Shown piece after piece: positions 1 to 4,639 of a DNA stretch of 5,135 nt. Positions within the stretch are counted from its first letter, which is position 1; every line of letters begins with the position of its first letter. This DNA comes from Croceicoccus sp. (GTDB lineage: Bacteria; Pseudomonadota; Alphaproteobacteria; Sphingomonadales; Sphingomonadaceae), in assembly GCA_029936705.1 (NCBI GenBank), contig JAPYSD010000305.1, forward strand, positions 1 through 5,135, written 5' to 3'. The notes below the pieces were generated by a model. It made no database searches. It was given only the letters and a program-made list of their open reading frames with translations, and was not told where the DNA came from. A program made the position numbers and the translations under genes.

Positions 1-28
1 CCCCCCCGGCGGCGAGTAGCTGCCCATT

Positions 29-56
29 TTGGCTCGAATTTGGTCCATCCTATAAA
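29..56 (+). promoter_or_regulatory. Candidate sigma70-type promoter for a leaderless transcript
   Basis: TTGGCT at 29-34 matches TTGACA at four of six positions. It is followed after 16 nt by TATAAA at 51-56, which matches TATAAT at five of six. Six nucleotides separate the -10 hexamer from the ATG at 63, so a start at the usual distance would fall on or next to that A and give an mRNA with no leader and no Shine-Dalgarno sequence. The same ORF frame is open to the left edge of the window, so an upstream start cannot be excluded. Confidence 0.45.
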
Positions 57-62
57 AGCACG

Positions 63-221
63 ATGACCATGACCGATATCATTTCAATGCCAAGACCTTC
101 AACATCGGTGAAACTCACCCCCGGCTTCGATATCGAAGATACCCCATGCTACACCATCACGGCCAATACCTACGGGTCCAAGGATAGACCGCTCTGCGAT
201 CTGCCGGTTCTCGAACTCTGA
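63..221 (+). CDS. Small hypothetical protein, 52 aa
   Basis: This is an unrecognised 52-codon ORF ending in TGA at 219-221. The protein starts MTMTDIISMPRP and ends CDLPVLEL. It has two cysteines (C29, C45), several prolines and threonines, no membrane segment and no motif I can name. ATG at 63 is chosen because a TATAAA box ends 6 nt before it; ATGs at 69 and 87 are also in frame, and none has a Shine-Dalgarno sequence. The frame contains no stop back to position 3, so the ORF could instead be the 3' end of a longer gene cut by the window edge. Codon choice with many C-ending codons looks coding-like. If real, it leads a short run of + strand genes through 823. Confidence 0.45.
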   Translation: MTMTDIISMPRPSTSVKLTPGFDIEDTPCYTITANTYGSKDRPLCDLPVLEL

Positions 222-241
222 TCTCGATCTGGGCCATCCGT

Positions 242-376
242 ATGCTGATCGCACACTCGCCCATAACGACGACGGCCAACGAAGCGCTGTTTGCAACCCG
301 ACGCGCAACCTGCAAAAGGGCTTCGGCACCGTCCGGCATCAAGCACAACCATTTGACAATCCGGAAAGAAATTTAA
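242..376 (+). CDS. Doubtful 44-aa ORF coupled to the next gene
   Basis: ATG at 242 opens 44 codons to TAA at 374-376, and the next gene's ATG begins after only 3 nt. The 147-aa gene's ribosome binding site lies inside the end of this ORF, which is the arrangement expected for translational coupling. Against it, there is no good Shine-Dalgarno sequence before 242, the product is rich in Arg, Thr and Lys with no recognisable domain, and such basic ORFs arise by chance in GC-rich DNA. It could equally be untranslated leader of the 147-aa gene. Confidence 0.27.
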   Translation: MLIAHSPITTTANEALFATRRATCKRASAPSGIKHNHLTIRKEI

Positions 377-379
377 CCC

Positions 380-823
380 ATGAGCAACAAACCCGCATTC
401 GAGGATCTGGCTGTCGAACACATCAATTCTTCTACTGTCGATTCCACGGTGCAGGCTTTCGGAAGCCTGTTCGATGACATCCTCGCTAATGCGAAAAACA
501 AGAAGAAGGCCTCGATCGAGGCATTGAAGCTTTACAATTGCTTCGCAGCCGTCACCGATCACATCATGTACGCGATGGCGGGCATTTTGCCTGAGAACCG
601 CGGCAAGCGGCCTCCTTCGTTCATTCGTGACAAATATGATCCTATCAACGAGAGCGTCAAAAGGATCATGAAGAATGTCTTGGTCGATGCCGCCGCCGGA
701 AAGGATGTAACGTTCCACCGTGACAAGATCGTCTCGGCATATGCATCCCAATGCAGCGGCCTGATCGAAATCAAGGAAAAAATCGCGCCTGGCTTCGTGC
801 GGAAAGAGAAAAGCAAGCCCTGA
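380..823 (+). CDS. Hypothetical helical protein, 147 aa
   Basis: I do not recognise this family. The protein is predominantly helix-forming, with a lysine cluster around residues 38-43 (AKNKKK), a mixed hydrophobic stretch around residues 46-70 that is too polar for a confident membrane helix, two cysteines (C54, C125) and a lysine-rich C-terminus (RKEKSKP). There is no signal peptide, so it is probably cytosolic. ATG at 380 is supported by a purine-rich GGAAAGAA at 363-370, about 9 nt upstream. It is the last gene of the left + strand group, and a 12-nt palindrome follows its stop. A long open frame of 232 codons on the opposite strand (170-868) overlaps it, but that frame is rich in Arg and His and looks like its antisense shadow. 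Codon use is ordinary for a moderately GC-rich host. A small nucleic-acid-associated or phage/plasmid accessory protein is possible, but nothing in the sequence proves this. Confidence 0.75.
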   Translation: MSNKPAFEDLAVEHINSSTVDSTVQAFGSLFDDILANAKNKKKASIEALKLYNCFAAVTDHIMYAMAGILPENRGKRPPSFIRDKYDPINESVKRIMKNVLVDAAAGKDVTFHRDKIVSAYASQCSGLIEIKEKIAPGFVRKEKSKP

Positions 824-825
824 CA

Positions 826-837
826 CTTCGGCCGAAG
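826..837. repeat. 12-nt perfect palindrome after the 147-aa gene
   Basis: CTTCGGCCGAAG lies 2 nt after the stop codon of the 147-aa gene and is its own reverse complement. As RNA it would give only a 4-bp stem with a GGCC loop, and no T-run follows, so I do not call it a terminator. It could be a protein-binding site or chance. Confidence 0.35.
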
Positions 838-1012
838 CCGCTCGTCTTTCTAGCCGCCGATCGCGCATACATCCCTCTCGCCACCACTATCGATCAAGAC
901 ATCCAGAGCCGATCCCTCTTTCGGCGGCGGCGCCCGAGCTGCCTTGGAAGCTCCAAAACCATCCGCTCGAAGAGAACTATTTTCAGGATGATGCATTTTT
1001 CAACGCACATCC
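838..1012. other. Stretch without a convincing gene
   Basis: No ORF here has a credible start. One + strand frame (codon phase of 819) stays open to TAA at 1065-1067 and reads like protein near its end (for example APELPWKLQNHPLEENYF). It contains no ATG, GTG or TTG after its last upstream stop, which lies inside the 147-aa gene. A second frame, open from ATG 751 to 1017, begins inside the 147-aa gene and becomes Arg-rich. Either a decayed gene or non-coding sequence would fit. Confidence 0.4.
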
Positions 1013-1018
1013 TATAAT
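1013..1018 (+). promoter_or_regulatory. TATAAT -10 box ahead of the micro-ORF unit
   Basis: This is a perfect TATAAT hexamer. The -35 region 16-18 nt upstream has no good match to TTGACA, so activation or an extended contact would be needed. Six nucleotides separate the hexamer from the ATG at 1025, the same geometry as at 51-63. A strong terminator lies downstream at 1347-1381, so a transcript of roughly 350 nt is predicted. Confidence 0.4.
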
Positions 1019-1024
1019 CAGGGA

Positions 1025-1087
1025 ATGCAAAACACCGAGGACGATTCCCAAATGGCACGATCGATAATCACAGGGCGCATAGCATGA
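1025..1087 (+). CDS. Possible 20-aa leader micro-ORF
   Basis: ATG at 1025 opens 20 codons (MQNTEDDSQM then ARSIITGRIA) to TGA at 1085-1087. The stop overlaps the next ORF's start as ATGA, a classic coupling arrangement. There is no leader with a Shine-Dalgarno sequence; if translated, it would be from a leaderless mRNA starting just after the TATAAT at 1013. An ORF this short has little statistical support on its own. The case rests on promoter spacing and the ATGA overlap. Confidence 0.22.
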   Translation: MQNTEDDSQMARSIITGRIA

Positions 1088-1182
1088 GTCCGGATGCAGG
1101 CCTCCAGATCGCCGTCGTCCTCGTTTCCCTTCTGAGCGCCGCCGGGATCGTCGCAGCGCTTGTCGATGCAGGCCGCATCTGA
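1084..1182 (+). CDS. Small single-helix membrane peptide, 32 aa
   Basis: The 32-residue product begins MSPDAGLQIAVV, continues LVSLLSAAGIVAALV and ends DAGRI. About 20 consecutive residues (roughly 8-27) are hydrophobic or small, so the peptide is essentially one transmembrane helix with short polar ends. An AGGG about 8 nt before the ATG is a weak ribosome binding site, and the start overlaps the previous micro-ORF's stop as ATGA. Small one-helix peptides include type I toxins (Hok, Ldr and TisB-like), regulatory peptides and subunits of membrane complexes. I see no sequence identity to a named one. It sits between a TATAAT box and a strong terminator. It could also be a chance ORF in a non-coding RNA, since Ala/Val/Leu-rich frames occur easily in GC-rich DNA. 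Confidence 0.42.
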   Translation: MSPDAGLQIAVVLVSLLSAAGIVAALVDAGRI

Positions 1183-1285
1183 CCTAACCACGGGTTCCGC
1201 CCGTCTGCTCCCCGACGTGCCGAAGATCCCTGCCGCTGCCGCATCCGGACCATTTGCAAGACTGTCGGTCTGCGAATTTCGTTAA
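1166..1285 (+). CDS. Possible 39-aa ORF overlapping the membrane peptide gene
   Basis: ATG at 1166 opens 39 codons to TAA at 1283-1285, overlapping the 32-aa ORF by 17 nt in another frame. The product begins MQAASDLTTGSARLLPDVPK and ends SVCEFR; it is polar, Ala/Pro-rich and has a single cysteine. No Shine-Dalgarno sequence precedes it, so translation would depend on coupling to the upstream ORF. Codons are mostly C/G-ending through the first two thirds. It matches no family I know. It is listed because it ends 61 nt before a strong terminator of the same orientation. Confidence 0.25.
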   Translation: MQAASDLTTGSARLLPDVPKIPAAAASGPFARLSVCEFR

Positions 1286-1346
1286 AGAACCGTGCCACCC
1301 AGGAAACGCCATTTTATCCGCATAAGCTGGCAATAAAGCGTTCAGA

Positions 1347-1381
1347 CCCCGCCGCGGCATAGCCGGGCGGGGTTTTCTTTT
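1347..1381 (+). terminator. Strong Rho-independent terminator
   Basis: CCCCGCC (1347-1353) pairs with GGCGGGG (1366-1372). Inside, after a bulged G, CGGC (1355-1358) pairs with GCCG (1362-1365) across an ATA loop. TTTTCTTTT follows at 1373-1381. The T-run is only on the + strand side, so it terminates transcription coming from the micro-ORF region. It also lies just beyond the 3' end of the convergent 522-aa gene, for which I see no T-run in the opposite orientation. Confidence 0.92.
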
Positions 1382-1399
1382 GAACCTAAGGGAACGGCT

Positions 1400-2968
1400 C
1401 TAGTTTGTCGGTCGAGATAGTGCTTGGGCGAATATCGCCCCCTCTTCATCATTGATCGGCGCCTCCGTAATCAGCGAATAGCCCTCGATAAATTCATGAT
1501 CCTCGCCCTCCAGGGTCTGGAAAATGAACAAGTCGATGTTCGGCATCGCATCTTCTGGAATATCGGCCACGACATATGCAGAGGTTATCCCCTCTATTAA
1601 GCTTTGGCCGTGCTCAAGCACATTCGATGCCACCAATTCTGCATTCAACAGGTTGAGAACGCCGCCGATTTCGTCAAGCTCGTCGATCTTCGCGCAGATT
1701 ATTGTTCCATTACCACGCTTGATATTCCGTGCTGAAACGACCGATGCCGTCAGATCGCCGTCAAAAAGCAAGCAGTACAGCCACGCCGATGCTGCCGCCA
1801 CAAAACCCTTTGTCTCCAGGATATTCTTCGTGTTCGACCAAAATTGGTTCTCGTCTGTCGTAGGAAGATAGTTCGATATCAGCTGAAGATAATACTTGAG
1901 CGCCCTGATGGACGCCGTAGGGTCCTTCGCCATATTGGACGTCAAAAACGGTTCCAGCCGCCCTTTTCCTACCATTTGTGATGCGTCCATTACCAGATCG
2001 GCAAATGGCAGAAGTGCCGCAACCTCTTCGGTCGGATCCGGCCTGCAATTCTCGAACATGGAGTAAATCGGACCGAGGTCCTCCGCCCCAAAATTCGGAT
2101 CCTGAACATCCTCAAACCATCTCGGATCAAGCCCTCTAAGCCAGTCGATAAAATCAGTGTAGTCCTCCGACATCCCTTCGCCAAAATACACAACCCTTTC
2201 GTGCCAATCGGCGAGGGGCTGCTTAAGCTTCTCGAGCACTTCCTCGGGCGTCAAGAAAATGTCGAGAGACATATCGTCCGGCCACACGAAGTAACCCAGA
2301 ACGCCAATTGAAGGCTCCTTTGCAATCAATCGTCCCGCCAGCCGGGTCGTCGCCCACGTTGCCTCATCCGAATCCGAGAGGAGCTTCCCCAATTTTACGC
2401 AATCTGGCCTTATGAGGCTCGACACCCCCCTTGCGAGCATATCTGCAATTGAACTGAGCGCTACATATGCTGCAGAGATGGCAACTTCTCCATCGGGCAT
2501 ATCTTCTTCAAGCTCTTCCAGCCTATCCCGAGCATGCTCGAAAAGGTCACCATCCGCGACCCGCTCCAACCACGCTGGAAACAGGGCCAGTAGATGGATC
2601 AGAGTGAGCGCATCAAAATCATGCTTCTCCTCATCGCCCAGCCTGTCCATCAGAAGGCCGATAGTCGGATGATATGGTCCGCATAAGCGGATGTCATAAT
2701 TGCAATCGAGAGTGTTGGCCGTTTCTTGCAGATCGTTCAGCAAACAGAGCAGCCAATAGACACTGTCTAACAAGTCAGGTTCTTTTGCGTACTCCTTATA
2801 ATCGTCCCTATCTTCGGGGAAACTTGCGAACACGAGATCCAGATCATTCGAAAAATCGATCTCATACTCCCTAAGCAGGATAGCTTTGCTTCCTTCAACA
2901 GCCATTATGTAAGGTCCGAGCGTCTCCGAAAAGGGATGCAATTCAGACGTGTGGTCGAAAGAAGTCAT
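1400..2968 (-). CDS. Large acidic orphan protein, 522 aa
   Basis: I do not recognise this protein. By my count it has about 97 Asp+Glu against about 37 Lys+Arg, so it is strongly acidic along its whole length, with extra clusters near residues 50-60 and 150-160 (EELEEDMPDGE). There is no signal peptide and no long hydrophobic segment, so it is probably cytosolic. Composition suggests a mostly helical fold, with short aromatic/leucine-rich helices around residues 70-80 (YWLLCLLNDL) and 395-402 (SAWLYCLL) that vaguely resemble each other. ATG at 2968 is preceded 10 nt upstream by AAAGGA (2979-2984 on the + strand), a good Shine-Dalgarno match. It stands alone on the - strand and converges on the micro-ORF terminator. 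Base composition looks somewhat more AT-rich than that of the nucleotidyltransferase gene. A nucleic-acid mimic, an immunity protein or an unrecognised effector are all conceivable, but the sequence supports none of these specifically. Confidence 0.88.
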   Translation of the reverse strand: MTSFDHTSELHPFSETLGPYIMAVEGSKAILLREYEIDFSNDLDLVFASFPEDRDDYKEYAKEPDLLDSVYWLLCLLNDLQETANTLDCNYDIRLCGPYHPTIGLLMDRLGDEEKHDFDALTLIHLLALFPAWLERVADGDLFEHARDRLEELEEDMPDGEVAISAAYVALSSIADMLARGVSSLIRPDCVKLGKLLSDSDEATWATTRLAGRLIAKEPSIGVLGYFVWPDDMSLDIFLTPEEVLEKLKQPLADWHERVVYFGEGMSEDYTDFIDWLRGLDPRWFEDVQDPNFGAEDLGPIYSMFENCRPDPTEEVAALLPFADLVMDASQMVGKGRLEPFLTSNMAKDPTASIRALKYYLQLISNYLPTTDENQFWSNTKNILETKGFVAAASAWLYCLLFDGDLTASVVSARNIKRGNGTIICAKIDELDEIGGVLNLLNAELVASNVLEHGQSLIEGITSAYVVADIPEDAMPNIDLFIFQTLEGEDHEFIEGYSLITEAPINDEEGAIFAQALSRPTN

Positions 2969-3017
2969 CTAAATTCAGTCCTTTTGCCGGATGCAGCCAG
3001 AAATGCGGTTGCTTGGG

Positions 3018-3045
3018 GTTTTAGGACGCGAGGCCTCACAAGCAA
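3018..3045 (-). promoter_or_regulatory. Weak candidate promoter for the 522-aa gene
   Basis: Read on the - strand, TTGCTT (3040-3045) is followed after 16 nt by TAAAAC (3018-3023). That predicts a start near 3011 and a leader of about 40 nt ending at the ribosome binding site at 2979-2984. Both hexamers are imperfect, and this is only the best pair I found upstream of the gene. Confidence 0.27.
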
Positions 3046-3048
3046 AAC

Positions 3049-3346
3049 ATGATTTCTACCGATCCAGGCACAGATATCCCGGCCACTGGCAATCTCGCAG
3101 ACACTCGCCGGCAACTGGGTCATCACGCGGCCCAACCCCGAAGAAGCAGGTTGGGAAACCCAGCTGGCCGAGCTCAACACCGAGTCCGCCTGCGCTGGCT
3201 CCCCGGCATGTGAGATCATCGTCTCGACTGCAGTCGAAATGCTCGCAAACCTCGTCCGGTCCTTTCCGGACCGCGGGTACGAGGTGACCAGTCACAACGA
3301 GGCCTCACGCAAGACGATGCTCTCACGCGTCACCGCGGCCCTTTAG
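3049..3346 (+). pseudogene. Gene remnant or frameshifted small gene of unknown function
   Basis: From 3053 to TAG at 3344-3346 one + strand frame is open for 97 codons. It has a very strong preference for G/C at codon position three and reads like ordinary protein (AGNWVITRPNPEEAGWETQL, then ACAGSPACEIIVSTAVEM, ending SRVTAAL). It has no ATG, GTG or TTG before an internal ATG at 3239, and it is closed upstream by TGA at 3050-3052. An ATG at 3049 starts another frame (MISTDPGTDIPATGNLADT) that would join this one smoothly if two bases, such as a CT, were missing near 3103-3106. A lost 5' end, a nonsense codon at 3050, or use of only the 35-codon ORF from 3239 are alternatives. No family is recognised. 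Confidence 0.42.
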
Positions 3347-3352
3347 GCCAGG

Positions 3353-3379
3353 CTGAGCAACGTCGTGTGGGACTATAAT
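3353..3379 (+). promoter_or_regulatory. Candidate promoter of the lipoprotein gene
   Basis: TATAAT at 3374-3379 is a perfect -10 hexamer. CTGAGC at 3353-3358, 15 nt upstream, is a poor -35 with short spacing, so the -35 assignment is uncertain. A start near 3386 would give a leader of about 90 nt before the ATG at 3475. The leader contains TCCTCC (3395-3400), which could pair with the gene's own GGAGG (3466-3470) and hide the ribosome binding site. Confidence 0.42.
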
Positions 3380-3465
3380 CATTTGTATAGGAAGTCCTCC
3401 TAAGCGTCGAAAGCACCAAGTAGCAGCACAAAGGCATCGAGTTTGGTGGCCCAGCGGCATTTATC

Positions 3466-3470
3466 GGAGG
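3466..3470 (+). promoter_or_regulatory. Strong ribosome binding site of the lipoprotein gene
   Basis: GGAGG lies 4 nt before the ATG, inside the longer purine run CGGAGGGACA. It is the best Shine-Dalgarno match in the window and fixes the start at 3475. Confidence 0.85.
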
Positions 3471-3474
3471 GACA

Positions 3475-4155
3475 ATGAAGCTACGATTTTCTCAGCATGT
3501 AACACTTTTCTCTTTGGCGATTTTCCTTGGTGGCTGCGCCGATCAGTCAGATGATGACGAAAGCACGATGCTTGCATACGCTGAAGAATCGACAGGCGAC
3601 ATGGATGACGTTGGCGCATCAGCAACCGACGCGACGGGGGAGGATACCGGTCTTCTGTATTGCGAAGGTAATAAAGTCACGTCCACTTCCGACAATATCT
3701 CCATGCCCCGGCCTGATCGAACTGACCCATGGAAAAATCTGTTAGTCGTCCGCCCTGGCGAACCTTCGCCCATAGGAATTGTGAATGACGACAGCAGCAC
3801 TACGCCGCTATGCGATTACGATTGTGCCTTCTTGGGTTCGTCAGATGATTTCTCCGTCAGGAGGGGGTTCTCTGCCGCTCGTAACCATCAGGTAGACTAT
3901 GGTTCGCAATCCGCCGTCCTCGAAATCACCTACAAGGACGGCCAATTGGAAATCATAGGGTCGGAAGAAGGCCTTACCGAAAGCGGGGTCTATTACACCA
4001 AGAATGAGCACATCACTGCCCAATGCTCCTATGATATGTCGAGTGTCATCGAGGACATGAAAGCTGACGAAACGGTGAGTGCAGAAGAGGCTGTTGATGA
4101 TGCCGAAGCCGCGCTTCGCGAAGTAGAAGCGGCAATGGAAGAATTGGGCCTTTGA
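3475..4155 (+). CDS. Predicted secreted lipoprotein, 226 aa, function unknown
   Basis: The N-terminus is a textbook lipoprotein signal. Lys2 and Arg4 form the basic part, residues about 9-17 (VTLFSLAIF) form the hydrophobic core, and LGGC at 18-21 is the lipobox, so Cys21 should be lipidated and become the first mature residue. The following residues are not DD at +2, so outer-membrane sorting is expected if the usual Lol rule applies. The mature part starts with an Asp/Glu/Ser/Thr-rich low-complexity stretch (about 22-60). A probable globular domain follows (about 61-178) with four cysteines (C63, C113, C117, C174) that could form two periplasmic disulfides. The last 40 residues form an acidic, Ala/Glu-rich helix with coiled-coil character (DDAEAALREVEAAMEEL). 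It appears monocistronic, with its own promoter-like box, strong ribosome binding site and terminator at 4268-4295. No enzyme motif is visible; a binding, adhesion or surface role is only a guess. Confidence 0.92.
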   Translation: MKLRFSQHVTLFSLAIFLGGCADQSDDDESTMLAYAEESTGDMDDVGASATDATGEDTGLLYCEGNKVTSTSDNISMPRPDRTDPWKNLLVVRPGEPSPIGIVNDDSSTTPLCDYDCAFLGSSDDFSVRRGFSAARNHQVDYGSQSAVLEITYKDGQLEIIGSEEGLTESGVYYTKNEHITAQCSYDMSSVIEDMKADETVSAEEAVDDAEAALREVEAAMEELGL

Positions 4156-4267
4156 TCAATCACAATGATGCCGAGCACTGGCTTAGGCTCGCGCGCGTAG
4201 TCGCAGCCCTGTAGCCGCCCGCTACCCTCATCCCGACTGCCTCTCGGCACTCGGATCACAGCCGAAC
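4156..4267. other. 3' untranslated region of the lipoprotein gene
   Basis: This stretch holds no ORF longer than a dozen codons, no tRNA-like fold that I can see and no promoter. CGAGC at 4172-4176 and GCTCG at 4187-4191 could form a weak hairpin. It most likely lies in the lipoprotein mRNA ahead of the terminator. Confidence 0.6.
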
Positions 4268-4295
4268 AAGCCCCCGGACCCCCGGGGGCTTTTTT
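4268..4295 (+). terminator. Strong Rho-independent terminator of the lipoprotein gene
   Basis: AAGCCCCCGG (4268-4277) pairs perfectly over 10 bp with CCGGGGGCTT (4282-4291) around an ACCC loop, followed by a T-run through 4295. The T-run is on the + strand side only. It separates the lipoprotein unit from the membrane protein and nucleotidyltransferase genes, which therefore need their own promoter or read-through. Confidence 0.93.
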
Positions 4296-4315
4296 CGTGG
4301 AAGTCCCCACGAAAA
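4292..4315. repeat. Second hairpin sharing the terminator's U-tract
   Basis: TTTTCGTGG (4292-4300) and CCACGAAAA (4307-4315) are perfect 9-bp inverted arms around an AAGTCC loop. The first arm includes the last T residues of the terminator tail. In RNA that extends past the terminator, the U-tract would be base-paired, which could matter for 3'-end stability or for read-through into the next unit. Confidence 0.7.
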
Positions 4316-4400
4316 GCCTGGAACGCGCGGCCGAGGCGCCGGGCCCGCAATGCAGGCAATCCTTCCTTTCACATTCAATCGATCTTCGATGAAAAATTTG
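4316..4400. other. Leader region of the membrane protein gene
   Basis: A GC-rich segment (4325-4349) is followed by an AT-richer one. I find no convincing -35/-10 pair here, although a promoter is expected between the terminator and the gene. In-frame ATGs at 4350 and 4389 lack Shine-Dalgarno sequences and would extend the membrane protein by 22 or 9 residues. Confidence 0.4.
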
Positions 4401-4405
4401 AAGGA
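4401..4405 (+). promoter_or_regulatory. Ribosome binding site deciding the membrane protein start
   Basis: AAGGA lies 10 nt before the ATG at 4416. Neither of the two upstream in-frame ATGs (4350, 4389) has a comparable site, so 4416 is the preferred start. Confidence 0.7.
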
Positions 4406-4415
4406 ATGGAAAATC

Positions 4416-4613
4416 ATGGCATTCGAACGCTGCTTCAACGCGATCCTCACGATCATCATGCTTGCATTCATCGCCATCGCAATCGATGCAGCTTTCCAGA
4501 TCAGCTCCGCCGCGGCATCTCGCCCGGGCTTCTTCAATTTCTCCGCGGTCCTCATGGCCATTCCCACTGTTCTGAGCCTTGGCTGGTTCAAATCCGGCCT
4601 CGCGATCCGCTGA
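4416..4613 (+). CDS. Small two-helix membrane protein, 65 aa
   Basis: The product from ATG 4416 is 65 aa. It has a first transmembrane helix at about residues 8-28 (within AILTIIMLAFIAIAID), a short loop (SSAAASRPG), a second helix at about 39-58 (within NFSAVLMAIPTVLSLGWF) and a short basic tail ending in Arg. That is a helical hairpin expected in the inner membrane. Positive charges at Arg5 and near the C-terminus (Lys60, Arg65) suggest both ends face the cytoplasm. It matches no family I can name; small hairpin proteins of this kind include holin-like proteins and small regulatory subunits, but no diagnostic residue separates these. It precedes the nucleotidyltransferase by 26 nt in the same orientation and is probably co-transcribed with it. 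The start is chosen from the AAGGA ribosome binding site; starts at 4350 (87 aa) or 4389 are possible. Confidence 0.78.
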   Translation: MAFERCFNAILTIIMLAFIAIAIDAAFQISSAAASRPGFFNFSAVLMAIPTVLSLGWFKSGLAIR

Positions 4614-4620
4614 ACCGCTA

Positions 4621-4630
4621 GCTTCGAAGC
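4621..4630. repeat. 10-nt palindrome ahead of the nucleotidyltransferase gene
   Basis: GCTTCGAAGC is a perfect palindrome in the 26-nt gap between the membrane protein stop and the nucleotidyltransferase ATG. In RNA it would be a weak structure; in DNA it could be half of an operator. Its GAAG also serves as the only, weak, Shine-Dalgarno candidate for the next gene. Confidence 0.35.
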
Positions 4631-4639
4631 GACTATAAG

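Noticed and set aside
170..868. 232-codon - strand ORF over the left gene group
   Set aside because: It is antisense to the better supported 147-aa gene, rich in Arg and His and without a good ribosome binding site. It fits an antisense shadow.
1068..1298. 76-codon GTG-started - strand ORF opposite the micro-ORFs
   Set aside because: It is Arg-rich, has no ribosome binding site, and runs against the orientation shown by the promoter box and terminator.
3254..3273. GTCCGG/CCGGAC hairpin as a terminator
   Set aside because: It lies inside the coding-like remnant, has no T-run, and is explained by GC-rich codons.
2991..3287. 98-codon + strand ORF from ATG 2991
   Set aside because: The product becomes Ser/Pro/Arg-rich, and it is out of frame with the strongly coding-like frame 3053-3346 over most of its length.
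3029..3308. 11-nt direct repeat CGAGGCCTCAC at 3029-3039 and 3298-3308 flanking the gene remnant
   Set aside because: A few 11-mer matches are expected by chance in 5 kb, and the similarity does not extend. There is no transposase or terminal inverted repeat nearby.
4634..4639. TATAAG immediately before the nucleotidyltransferase ATG as a -10 box
   Set aside because: Transcription from it would start inside the gene, after the chosen ATG, and no in-frame ATG follows before the conserved motif. It is probably chance.
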